Assembly (NCBI GenBank): GCA_000226015.1
Contig: JH154881.1
Coordinates: forward strand, 9,749 to 30,539
DNA from: Mnemiopsis leidyi
Lineage: Eukaryota > Ctenophora > Tentaculata > Lobata > Bolinopsidae
Direction of reading: 5' to 3'
Length of the DNA: 20,791 nucleotides
Both the position numbers and the translations under genes were made by a program. Below, piece after piece: positions 1 to 9,271 of this stretch. Under the pieces are notes generated by a model. The model had not been told where the DNA came from, searched no databases, and saw nothing but the letters and a program-made list of their open reading frames with translations. Each line of letters begins with the position of its first letter. Position 1 is the first letter of the stretch.

Positions 1-224
1 TCCCTATATGGCCCTATGATTAACTCCCCCAGGAAGAGTCCCTATATGGCCCTATGATTAACTCCCCCAGGAAGAGTCCCTATATGGCCCTATGATTAAC
101 TCCCCCAGGAAGAGTCCCTATATGGCCCTATGATTAACTCCCCAGGAAGAGTCCCTATATGGCCCTATGATTATCTACCCCCAGGAAGAGTGCCCCTATG
201 ATTATCTACCTCCCCCAGGAAGAG
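1..224. repeat. 38-bp minisatellite containing repeated splice-acceptor sequence
   Basis: Six tandem copies begin at about 1, 39, 77, 115, 152 and 191. The first three are identical and 38 bp long; the later ones are 37, 39 and 34 bp with small changes. The array is cut by the window start. Every copy ends in C(4-5)AG followed by GAAGAG, a plausible 3' splice site. The last copy runs directly into the first visible SLC4A11-like exon, so the real acceptor (AG at 217-218) appears to lie inside the repeat unit and GAAGAG to be its first two codons. Confidence 0.97.
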
Positions 225-2608
225 TGCAGTGCCGCAAAGTCTCTGTTAAGTCTACTCCTACTGTTAGGAACAGTACTGATTGGCTGTGAGATCTACAACT
301 TCAGATTTTCCCCTTACCTCACCGCCGCCAAACGGACTCTTGTCGCCGACTACGCTCTTCCCGTCGCTGTACTGCTCATGGCATTTACCGGCAGTTGGAT
401 CTTCAGGTAAGCATGAAAAATGCCAAAAATCTAAAATTGCTCGTTCTTTCTCGGTGGCAACTTTACTTTTAGGGACCCCTCTTGTGGGGACATAGCCGCC
501 TCGCCCAGTCCCTTATTATCCTCTTATGCTGTATTCTCTGTCTCCAATTCTACATCCATTTATAGATATGCTACATCCTTATAATCTTCTCTTGATAAAT
601 AATCCATCCCAGAAAAGTTGAGATGGGTACGTTTCATGATGACAATCCCAAGAACTTTGTGTTTGAAGAGTGGGGCGAGCTGACGACGGGGATGATATTC
701 GGAAGTATGGGTATTGGCTTCATGCAGGGTCTCCTAATCTTCATGGACCAGAACATAGCTGCCAGTGTGGTTAACAGTCCCTCCAACAGGTCTGTTTTTG
801 AAGTTTAGTTTTTCTGCATTAACATTTGACATCACAATTCTTTTTTTCTATTCAAAGAAATAGTCAAACTCTTTATTCCCTTTGCAGTTGTAAAAAGTTG
901 TGATAGAGTTGGCGGGACTTTGCGCCGGCTTTGGTGATTGGTTATTGGATGTGGCCAATTTTAACAGGGCATTCAACATAAGTATACAGTTACAAATAAA
1001 CAACTGTTTTCACAGGTTGAAAAAAGGGCCCGCCTATCACTGGGACATACTGGTGGTTGCAATAATAAACGCAATCATGTCCGTTTTCGGACTTCCGCTG
1101 GTGCACGGTGCACTTCCCCACTCTCCTTTACACGTGCGTGCCTTGGCTGATGTTGAGGAACGCTGTGACCACGGTCACGTTTCTGAGATGTGAGTACCCA
1201 TACCAGATTCTAGTCAGTTTCGGATGTAAACAATCCGCTTTGGACAAGAGTCCGGCTACCCCCATGCCATGGCCACAGAACCCTGACACTTAATATCAAA
1301 TTTCGTCATCCATAATAAATATGCATGGGAAATTTCTATCTTTTCACTGTCGCAAAATTCGAAGACGAAATTTTCCGTCAGAATCGTGGACGTTCGGGAA
1401 ACTCGAGTGACCACGTTCGTTAGCCACATCCTCATATGGATCTCCGCTCTCTTCCTCATCCCCAAACCCCTCAACTTCATCCCCATTCCTGTTCTGTATG
1501 GGCTCTTTGTCTTTCTGGCCATTGTGGCCCTTGATGATCTGGAACTCTGGGAACGGCTCTTGCTTGTTTTTACTGAGCAGGTAAAGATACGTCTAGTCAT
1601 TGTTAAACACAAGTTTAAATTTTTGCGGCACACAAGAATGTTTTTTTATCAATTGACGAAAATTGTCTGTACTGAAATGCGAATGATCTTTGCGCGAATC
1701 AAGACGCCATTACGATAATGTATAATTACGTATTGTAACTGGAATTATGTATAAGTCTACTCTAATACACGATTTTAATTACACATGCTTTCAGAATTCC
1801 TACCCGCCGACTCACTACATACGGAAAGTTCCACAGAAGATGGTGCATTACTTCACACTAGTTCAGCTGCTTCAACTAGCTGTCCTTTGTGCCGTATCTT
1901 TCTCCGGCTATCCCTACCTGAAGATGCTTTTTCCTGCTTTTCTTGCCCTAATGATTCCTATCAGGTATGAAACCTTTTTTCTAATTCTAGATCAGTTGAT
2001 TATCTGTTGGAATTTTGTGTAGCCAGTTTTTTTCGGTATTTATATAGGAATTTTTCTGTTTCGCACTGTGTTATAATGCAGTAATTTTTGTTATAAAGGC
2101 TTTCCGGCTGCATGGTGGAGGTGCTACCTAAACTTCTCAGCTCCAAGCTAGAAATTCACTGAAAACTCAAAACAGGAAGTCTTAGGCTTGGAGGACAGTA
2201 AATTCCAAAATTAGTCTACCATGATGTCCCGGTTATTGGGTCGAGCTTCAAATTTCATTCAGCAGTCAGCACAGCTTTTAGAGTGGCATCTTGGTAAATT
2301 CAAGCCACTGGCACGATACCGAGCCAATTATTTGCATCTGTCCAGCTGCTTCTTGACCCAAAATTTATACTAATATTGGATTATTCGATCTAGGGCAATC
2401 ATGAGTTTCCATTTGAAACAATAAAACATGACTGCGTCCTGCGACCAGCCGATTTCTTAAAAGGGACTTAGAGTATAGACGGCATCCTTCAAATGACCCT
2501 CAAGGCAGCCACTTATAACTTCAAAATTTATTTTTCAGATTAAAGTTGGTCCCTAAACTAATCAGTGAACAGTATTTAGACGCCCTGGACGGACCTGCTG
2601 GACAATGA
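219..2608 (+). CDS. slc4a11: SLC4A11-like transporter, 3' part (six exons)
   Basis: Plasma-membrane transporter of the SLC4 bicarbonate-transporter superfamily, SLC4A11 branch (in vertebrates an H+/OH- and NH3-linked transporter, not a classical bicarbonate carrier). Exons: 219-406, 613-789, 1016-1189, 1382-1580, 1795-1964, 2539-2608. All junctions are GT..AG and all phases agree, giving 325 C-terminal residues, roughly the last third of the family length. Diagnostic stretches, read directly: [11 protein letters not shown] and RKVEMGTF (exons 1-2), [15 protein letters not shown] (2), KKGPAYHWD and [15 protein letters not shown] (3), VRETR and [16 protein letters not shown] (4), [13 protein letters not shown] and [15 protein letters not shown] (5), [14 protein letters not shown] (6). 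The [10 protein letters not shown] stretch separates SLC4A11 from other SLC4 members. The 5' two thirds lies outside the window. The first acceptor is inside a minisatellite, and the donor at 790 (GTCTGT) is weak. Family assignment is firm; the exact start of the first visible exon is inferred. Confidence 0.95.
2099..2162 (+). other. Candidate alternative last exon of the SLC4A11-like gene
   Basis: After the exon ending at 1964 (phase 2), an AG at 2097-2098 opens a frame-compatible 64-bp segment that ends in TGA at 2160-2162. It encodes [14 protein letters not shown] near its end, which aligns codon by codon with [12 protein letters not shown] of the downstream last exon (2539-2608); both carry a CCTAAACT core. 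It has four extra residues before the shared Pro-Lys. A canonical AATAAA follows at 2420-2425, upstream of the second last exon, which is the layout expected of alternative last exons. It could equally be a decayed duplicate exon that is no longer spliced. Confidence 0.5.
2420..2425 (+). terminator. Poly(A) signal AATAAA after the proximal last exon
   Basis: Canonical AATAAA about 258 bp after the stop codon of the proximal last exon and about 110 bp before the acceptor of the distal one. It would terminate the shorter isoform if that exon is used. A hexamer alone is weak evidence in AT-rich DNA. Confidence 0.4.
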
Positions 2609-3804
2609 AAGATTGACAGAGGGACAGTGATCCAAGTATTATACTTCAGACCTGGATCGGCTTCAGGGATTGGAGGGTCGAATTTGATTTTAATTAATCT
2701 TTTATTGATTTTCAGAGTACACTGGCATGTTGGAATTTTGAATGCTGTCGGTAACTTGCATTCAGATAATGAAACTTGCGGGGACAATTTTGTAATATTT
2801 GTCTTGTATCCCTTTATATAAAAGGGCATTGGGTTATGGCAGGTTGGATACGTCACATTTTCTTTACTTAATCATACTGAAAGTCTCAAATTATCATGTG
2901 CATATCATGTCAGGACGCCACAGTTGCCACTTTGTCGGCGGTAAGGTCTTTCCTCCCCCTTCTCCGTCGTTAAAAAAAGTGCTAAAGAAAAATGTTTAAC
3001 CTGCAGACGTTAGTTAAAAGTCATCGATAAAAATCTTATAAATCAAAGAGCACTTTAGTCTACCAATATTTTTAAAAAACTGCCATCAAATTTGTTATTA
3101 ACAATTAGTCAATTCAAGACTCCAAACTTTCTCCATGGAAGCCATAACCGTTCAAAGGGCTCTGCCCTTGCTCATCCTACACTACTGCAAGCTTACGTAA
3201 AATTTTTATTACATTTGCAAGTAAGAAAACAAACTTTTTCAATAAAAAGTAACTCCATATAGTTTTCAACCAACAAAGCTAGAAATTAAATTTGCACCTA
3301 CAATATTTACAACCGCATGTCCGGCCGAGTGACCCTCTTCAAATCTAGACCCTAGCTTGACGGAACGTTTCGCTTCTTTGAATTTTAGCGACTGGTATAG
3401 AGTTATATTCCAACAGTTTAAGAGTGACCGGATCTTTCCTTCTTCATTTTGTTTTATCGCGTATTCTTTTAGTTATTTATTAGGCATGGAATTTTTGGCA
3501 TGATTTTATAACGGGAAGATGTATATGATTATATAAAAACTGCTCGTATACTTAGTGTCACTACGATGTCACGGATAGGATTCGAGATCAAACGATCAAA
3601 CTGTTTACTATGTACCGACAAATATTACTTTGTAATTATTGTTTTACAAAAATTTGTGTTTCACTTGAATCTATAGGTGAAAAAAAATTTGACTAGAATT
3701 TAAAAAATAGAAATAAAACTGCTTGCTGAACGTTATTAAGGACCTTTAGCACTTCAAAGACCAGCTCACCAAGTTCATGTTATCCATCCCTGATAAGCCT
3801 CCAA
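2609..3804. other. 3' UTR and intergenic DNA, no gene seen
   Basis: No coding signal is seen here. The first part is probably the 3' UTR of the SLC4A11-like gene; AATAAA occurs at 3241-3246 and again near 3713. The ORFs at 2627-2821 and 2799-2999 have no family similarity and no splice-site support. The rest is AT-rich unique sequence. Confidence 0.6.
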
Positions 3805-4068
3805 TCAGGGGATATACTCCTCCGGACTCAAACTGTTCGCTGCGCTGGCATAATTAGGAGCTAGGAGCAAGGATTCACAACGCTCCGGTGTGGTCGGAAT
3901 ATCTGATGGCCCTGTCAAGTCTTGACGAAGCTCAACGTAGGTCATAAGACATAGGTAGGTTACGCAAAATGTAATCATAATGAATGTTAAAGTAAGCATG
4001 GCTATCTTTAAATCCACAATTGTAAGACTTTTTATTGTCGAAATTTTACTGTAATTCTTGTTACCCAT
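3805..4068 (-). CDS. Possible small single-pass membrane protein (87 aa)
   Basis: An uninterrupted minus-strand ORF with an ATG start. It has a short basic N-terminus, one strong hydrophobic segment (about residues 22-45, containing MLTLTFIMITFCVTYLCLM) and a polar tail (PSDIPTTPERCESLL, then SPEEYIP). The tail is richer in GC than the surrounding DNA, which is a mild coding sign. I do not recognise a family. No clear poly(A) signal follows it on the minus strand, and no splice partner is evident. It may be a real one-exon gene, one exon of a larger gene, or chance. It is convergent with the SLC4A11-like gene and divergent from the Ig remnants that follow. Confidence 0.3.
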   Translation of the reverse strand: MGNKNYSKISTIKSLTIVDLKIAMLTLTFIMITFCVTYLCLMTYVELRQDLTGPSDIPTTPERCESLLLAPNYASAANSLSPEEYIP

Positions 4069-4273
4069 ATACAGTTACATAATTTTACTATTAAATCCCA
4101 AATTAGTTGTTGGTTTCCCATGTATTTGGTCACGCGACGTTCTGTCTTAAAGCAAGTTGTTTAACTTGCTTAACGCTTACTTCTTTATTTTCTCAAATTT
4201 CACACGTAGAATTCTAGTTCTCAACACCCCAGTTACCACGTGGGCATTGTATGAATTACTCAGGCAGCTCAGA

Positions 4274-5210
4274 AGATGGCCTGTTGCTTCTTATTCCTGC
4301 TAGTCAGCGCAGCCGCTGCTTGATAAATCCACCAATTGTTTTCTTTTTCGATCGATTTGTGGGACGTGCCAGAGCAAATTTATCATTTGAATCAAATCAT
4401 TTAACCATTTTTGGCAGTAGATGAATATCTGATTGTCAAGTCATGTGACTTTGCGGACCTCATCACTTGCAAACCACAACCTAAGACATTCAAACACTTG
4501 TTGAGTGTGGAATGACAAGCACGGCCCTTATAATTATCACGTGACTTTGATTTTTCGAGTTTTATCTACCGTTTTTGCCATATTAGCTGGATTTAGTGAT
4601 GCTATTTGCCAGGAGAGGTACATGTGGAGGCAGATTTCTGAGCAGGTTACCTTCCATTGCAAATGCAGAGTCAACCCCTGCAAAAATAAGTTGGATAGGA
4701 GAATGCAGAATGCAGGTTTTTAAGTAAGTTGCCAATAAGTTATCTCCTCGTCAATTGGGAGCTCAGTCTGGTTTCTCTAATGACCCTCGAATCAAATGGT
4801 GATAACATGTTGGACTGCTATGCTGGGGAGCCTGGCAGAACAATGTTTCGCAATTAAATTCCGAAAACGGTGTACAATGCCACAATGGGTTGGGACTGAT
4901 AATTCTGATACAAGCCCCATAAGTGTATTTCTGCATGACTCCTCCTAAGCTGACCGGACTGCGACTGAGGGCGAATATGTGCTGAATATCTGCTAAACCT
5001 GAAGTCGGTTGGGTTCAGTGAATATATGTGTGAGTCGATGCAGAAGTTGGCTTTGGCGTACTTCTACCTAGAAGGGACAGTCTGCTTATTGACTGTAAAG
5101 GAGAAGGTATTTCCGTGTTTTGCTGCTAGTGATGCAGTCTCTGGTCTGAGAGTCAGGGCAACTCTGTCTTCCGTTAAATCAAATTACTGTGTACTGTGGG
5201 TTTGTTGAAT
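4274..5210 (+). pseudogene. Decayed immunoglobulin-domain gene remnant
   Basis: Pieces of two Ig-like domains appear in order but in shifting frames with stops. At 4274 an ATG opens MACCFLFLLVSAAAA, a good signal peptide followed at once by TGA and with no nearby donor. Around 4640-4700, EQVTFHC in one frame continues as NAESTPAKISWIGE in the next; one extra A in a run of three accounts for the shift. At 4756-4858, LMTLESNGDNMLDCYAGEPG matches the Ig F-strand pattern. At about 4940-4995, PPKLTGL and GEYVLNIC resemble the start of a second domain. At 5076-5145, LLTVKEKVFPCFAASDAVSG is its F-strand. Both conserved Cys positions of each domain are recognisable. Small introns or assembly errors could explain some of the breaks. 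Confidence 0.45.
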
Positions 5211-6149
5211 TCGCAAAGGGGACAAACATAGGCTGGAGGGTAGGGTGCTCCAGAAAGAGTGGTGATTTAAGAGAGATGGGGCCAAAGAGCATTGCAATTT
5301 CGCAGTTCTTAACTGTTTCACAAATCTGGCGACCAAATTGTATTATTCCCTCCTGCACTGTCTCTTTCGGAGCGAAAAAAGCGAAGCTAATAAAGAAGCG
5401 CACAGAGCCGCAAGTGGTTATATACTTAAACAACTGTATAGCTATAACCCCTTCTGTATACTGCTGGTATTGAGGGATCGGGAATCCCCGCTCCTATTGT
5501 ATTTGTATTTTATTTGACCTAATTTTAACAAGTCAGATGCTTTTTCCATCGATATACGATCGTTGACGTTACTTGCTCAAAGATTGGCTGAATTCGGCCA
5601 CTCGCGCTCACCGCATTTTATCGTCCGATAGTTTTACTGTTTAAATTGAATATTTGTGTCGTGTTAGTAAGTAAGTGTCATGACCGCCTGTGGTCGTCTC
5701 TCGAGCTCATCTGCTCATGTAGTAGTGCTCATGTAGTCGTATTCCAGAGCCCGTCGAGGGTCGACTGGCCAAAGCAAGGCTAGGTTAGTTCTAGCATGCA
5801 CGTACAACTCGGATAGAGAGAAACAGTTGCACGCTATCTATCTGCAGCCTTTCATTTTTCTTTGGTCTTTTGGCAGATAGTTCCGCTACGCCGGTTGATA
5901 TTCATTTCAGTTTAAACATCGTTGGGTTGTGATTCATTTGATTTTGTCATACTGAAAGTCTAAAATGTGTTTGACATGATAATATTTTTTTCTGAAACAT
6001 GCACATCTTGAACAGAGTTCTTACTCTTAGTTCTACTTTTGACTTTTTATATTAATATAGCTTTGAGTGCCAGCAATGTGTCTTATAGGTACTGATACTG
6101 ATAACGAAATTTTCATGTTAGGATTCGAAGCATCGATTGAACTAAAGTA
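5211..6149. other. Upstream region of the Ly6-like gene
   Basis: No reliable gene is seen. The two overlapping ORFs at 5179-5433 (-) and 5189-5473 (+) have no recognisable domain; the + strand one may be a tail of the Ig remnant. A short repeat of GCTCATGTAGT type lies near 5710-5745. An AT-rich TATATTAATATA-like stretch near 6048-6060, about 90 bp before the ATG at 6150, is a possible core promoter. Confidence 0.4.
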
Positions 6150-8239
6150 ATGAAAAACTTTCTGTTCACCGTGCTTTTAGCTGGCGTAAATTTGGTGCTT
6201 GGTTTGGCAGGTGGGTCATTGTAATAAGCTTATATAGCATGGAAAAAACTGTTTTGCAATTAATGTATCGTTTTTGTCATAACATATTGGCTCTTGTTAA
6301 AGCATATTTGTTGCTATAGCAAGCTTCTCGTTATAGCATGTTTCTTGTTTTAGCATGGTTCTTGTCAAAGCATGCTTCTTGTCATGTTATTTATTTCTAA
6401 GTATTTAAACACTAAACAGCGTGCAGCATGGTTTGTATTATCCAACTTAAAGACTTAAGTTCTTTAAACCGCGTTTATACGCCACCTAGAACTTCGAGCT
6501 ACGCTGCACTACACCATATGGTTTTCAAATCAATGTTTTAAAGCGGCTTGTTAGCTTGTTAGTTGTTTCCTCCTAATATTGCAACCCCTAAACAAGCTTT
6601 AAGTGTAAATTATAAAGCATATTGCAGCCCCTGGATATAACTCCACATTCCACAACTTCAGATGGTGAAGATTTCCTGTGTGTACAAGGAACAAACAGTT
6701 CCGCCGCCCCAACACCTTGTTTAGACAGTGCGAGGTCGTGTTACGGGTGAGAAATAAAATACTTAATATAGTGGCACTGGCAGATCATCAGTGGCAATTT
6801 TATTTTTAACTAAGAACATTGGAACAATACTGATTATATAACAATATTTTGTTATTTATTTGCAAACTGTGGAGCTACTGTTCGCAAAAATTCTCCTTAT
6901 AATAACTGAACAAAATAAAACTCCCAAAACACTGCAGGCCAAAGTTTACAGAGCACATAGGGCTAGCAAGCAGAGTAGATTTTGGTTGTGGTAGGTGTGA
7001 ACCAGGACTTCATTTCGAGTGCGAAGAGTGCCAAGAGTCGGGTTGTAACCAACCGCAAGGTAAGATTAAGTTTGAGGTAACTTTTGCAGAGCTCATTAAG
7101 GTGCATTCCGTAACACAAATCTCACGCCATAGATTTAATCAAACAGAAAAGTAGTTAAACAGTACCAAAACACAAACTAAGCACCTAAGCACAACTTAAA
7201 CAAGTCGTCATATTGCTATATTATTTTCCGTCAGATTTAGGAGAGACTTTTTCTTGCTACAACTACAAAGTAGCCGGGGGAGCTGTCACACGTCACCCGA
7301 CTCTGCAGACCTGTTTTAGATATTCCCACGCTGGCATTATCTGTAACATGTGAGTAGTCATAACAAATTTGTCATTTGCATGAGAAAATCATGTGTCATT
7401 GTTGGTTACTATGGTTTCCGGGTTACCAATATGGTCACCATTAACCAGGTTACCACCTTGTGGTCAACAATCACCAGCCCACCAGATTACCACTATGGTC
7501 TGTGTCATCAGGTTACCACCTTCCTTATACCACTATGGTATGTATCATCAGGTACTAATATGGTCCCAGGTCATACAACCTCAGTCATTTAGTTTCCACC
7601 TTGCTTGTTCAATCTATCAAGTCCTACTAATTCTCACAAACCTGAACTGTGAAAGTTATAACATGCTAATAAACCTATGCAGGCCCAGCAGCAGCACAGA
7701 CTACAGGAGCACCAGTGGCTGTGGACCTTGCGGGGAGCAAGCCAAACAGTCTGGAAGTTGTATTGAATGCTACTCTGACTCCTGTAACATCATACGTAAG
7801 AATGAGATTTCTAAAGTGATTCATTGGACTTGGTTTTGTTTTTTAAGTTTGCTTGTGAGATTGACGTCACTCTTGAATAACTTATGGCCTCATATATGCT
7901 AATATATTTCTTATTTCTTGAGAAATTTATAGTATGATTCACAGGCGCCAAAGGATGAATGGCTATTTACTACAGGTGCACCGATCGTAAAAGTGTCATT
8001 TCTATTGTCCGTTATCAGCTCTTTCATCAAATCATAACAAGCAGTACGCCTGGATATAAAGTTTAAATTTGAGGATAGAATCCTGCTTAGACTACCGCTT
8101 TATCATTCATAATCTTACAAAAGCCGATGTCCAATCGCATAAACTCACATTTCCAGAGACCCCCGAAGACCGTTTCCGAAGTCAAAGGAGAGCAAAAAGA
8201 AGTGCTGTCGATTGCTCAGCAATCTGTCCCTACAGATAA
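6150..8239 (+). CDS. Secreted protein with two Ly6/uPAR-like domains (192 aa, six exons)
   Basis: Exons: 6150-6210, 6662-6746, 6938-7059, 7235-7349, 7683-7795, 8157-8239. All introns are GT..AG, phases match and the reading is open from ATG to TAA. Residues 1-20 (MKNFLFTVLLAGVNLVLGLA) form a signal peptide in exon 1. Two eight-cysteine domains follow: Cys 27, 40, 47, 66, 69, 77, 80, 85 and Cys 97, 116, 126, 141, 144, 154, 157, 162. Each ends in C-x2-C-x4-C-N (CEECQESGCN and CIECYSDSCN), the hallmark end of Ly6/uPAR/quiver three-finger folds. There is an NSS glycosylation sequon at 32-34. The tail has RAKR at 177-180, a furin-type site, before a short Cys-containing peptide. There is no hydrophobic GPI signal, so it is probably secreted. 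Its partner is unknown; a receptor ligand or toxin-like role cannot be told from sequence. The ATG is the only one placed before a signal peptide. Confidence 0.85.
6301..6385. repeat. Five 17-bp tandem repeats in intron 1 of the Ly6-like gene
   Basis: Five exact-period copies start at 6301, 6318, 6335, 6352 and 6369, with a consensus close to AGCATGTTTCTTGTTAT. Copies differ by a few bases but keep the 17-bp period without gaps. Confidence 0.9.
7419..7610. repeat. Degenerate GGTTACCA/TATGGT repeats in intron 4
   Basis: An irregular series of GGTTACC or GGTTACCACC motifs alternating with CTATGGT or TATGGTC lies between exons 4 and 5 of the Ly6-like gene. GGTTACC is itself a palindrome, and TGGT/ACCA pairs give local inverted symmetry. 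A 169-residue ORF that crosses this stretch (7393-7902) comes mainly from intron sequence plus exon 5 and is not a gene of its own. Confidence 0.6.
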
Positions 8240-8300
8240 TATTGTTCAACAATGATCTGCCCTACAGATAAGAATTGTCCGACAATCCATCCCTACACGC
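8211..8300. repeat. Three tandem palindrome units over the stop codon of the Ly6-like gene
   Basis: Three units begin at 8211, 8241 and 8273. Each starts with a 13-bp palindrome: ATTGCT-C-AGCAAT, ATTGTT-C-AACAAT, ATTGTC-C-GACAAT. Each then carries CCCTACA; the first two carry CTACAGATAA. The arms differ between units but always in matched pairs. The first unit encodes the last residues and contains the TAA stop (8237-8239); the others are in the 3' UTR. In unit 1, ATCTGT-CCCT-ACAGAT is a second 6-bp inverted repeat. Confidence 0.85.
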
Positions 8301-8394
8301 ACTTCAAAGATAAAGAAGGCGGAATGGTGGATAACATGTAGCTGCACTACTATAGCTGTAAACATTTTCATTCTTTATAACCACCGTAGAACTG

Positions 8395-8400
8395 AATAAA
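8395..8400 (+). terminator. Poly(A) signal of the Ly6-like gene
   Basis: Canonical AATAAA about 155 bp after the TAA stop at 8237-8239, which fits a short 3' UTR. Confidence 0.6.
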
Positions 8401-8940
8401 GATTTACCGCTTTATGTTGGTCATTCTGCGAAAATTTAGAATACGTTAAAATGAATATGACATTTGTGTTTTCGAGAATTTTTCAAGCAACATAATTGTA
8501 TTTAACAAGCAAAAATTATTGATTATTCAGACTACTCAATTAGTTTTGAATTATTCATATTGAGCATTTGCTTACTGTGATTTAACGACAGAAACTTAAA
8601 TAGTATTTGAAATAGTACGATTTATAAGGTCACACTTCGAAATCAGACATTTGATAACTGTGCACATGTACACATGCATGACAGCTTCCTAAAAAGAGGA
8701 TTTGACTTGAAATTCAAACTTTATGTTTTGCATCAAATCAAAATTATATCGCTTATATCTTTAAAACACGGTCATGTGCATCAAATATGTTCGTGGGTAC
8801 CAAGAAAAAGATCAAAACATTCAAAGACTGACCGACAGCTAAGAACCTGTTGACTTTTCAACAAAAAAATAAGTTGAATACGGATGGAAAAACATTTACT
8901 GTTGTGATTTTGATTCCATCCCAACTAAAAATATTTAACC
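8401..8940. other. Intergenic, nothing recognised
   Basis: AT-rich unique sequence between the poly(A) signal of the Ly6-like gene and the SINE-like region. No ORF, RNA gene or strong repeat was found here. Confidence 0.6.
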
Positions 8941-9036
8941 CTCACACACGATTTCTCTTGTAGATTGATAACCTATAACTGTCGCTGCCTCACACACGAT
9001 TTCTCTTGTAGATTGATAACCTATAACTGTCGCTGC
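8941..9036. repeat. Perfect 48-bp tandem duplication
   Basis: Positions 8941-8988 and 8989-9036 are identical, beginning CTCACACACGATTTCTCTTG and ending GTCGCTGC. The perfect identity implies a recent duplication. It lies at the 3' side of the minus-strand SINE candidate and may be its tail or a separate event. Confidence 0.95.
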
Positions 9037-9271
9037 CATTACGCGCTATCACGCATTTCTGAAGAAATTCTAGACGCGCATCGCCCGTTAAGATTTTTCG
9101 AGCATTCGGCTGGGTGAACAGGGAGGTTGCATTAATCAAACAGGATCGTAAGCAGAACGTCATCGACGCTCAGCTCTCTCGACCAAGCAGCTGCCAACAG
9201 GATTCGAACACGCGTCATGCAATCCCAGGATGATGAAACTGGCGCTTTAACCAACTACACAACTTGGCTGT
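9037..9271 (-). mobile_element. tRNA-derived SINE candidate
   Basis: The minus strand carries a tRNA-like head at 9271-9191. It has a box A-like TGTGTAGTTGG (plus-strand 9251-9261), an anticodon-arm-like CCAG..CTGG pair with CAT in the loop, a box B GTTCGAATCC (plus-strand 9200-9209), and GCCAA pairing with TTGGC at the ends. The anticodon loop has an extra base, and the D- and T-stems contain mismatches, so it is unlikely to be a working tRNA. A tRNA-unrelated, GC-richer body continues to about 9040, next to the 48-bp duplication. Such a Pol III promoter plus body fits a SINE. The 3' end and family are not established. Confidence 0.55.

Noticed and set aside
1..224. CRISPR array
   Set aside because: The copies are direct tandem repeats with no unique spacers, and the window is eukaryotic.
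1256..1633. 125-residue minus-strand ORF
   Set aside because: It lies opposite a well supported SLC4A11-like exon (1382-1580) and has a Ser/Arg-rich composition typical of antisense shadows.
2221..2373. Short + strand ORF starting [12 protein letters not shown], considered as a mitochondrial ATP-synthase-type subunit
   Set aside because: Only about 50 codons, no convincing motif match, and it lies between the two last exons of the transporter.
6604..6661. Earlier acceptor at TTGCAG (about 6627) for exon 2 of the Ly6-like gene
   Set aside because: With the phase of exon 1 it leads to a stop after 13 codons; the acceptor at 6660-6661 keeps the frame open.
7393..7902. 169-residue + strand ORF
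   Set aside because: It reads through repeat-rich intron 4 into exon 5 of the Ly6-like gene; splice sites and Cys pattern support the exon only.
9191..9271. Functional tRNA gene on the minus strand
   Set aside because: An extra anticodon-loop base and mismatches in the D-, T- and acceptor stems argue for a SINE head rather than a working tRNA.
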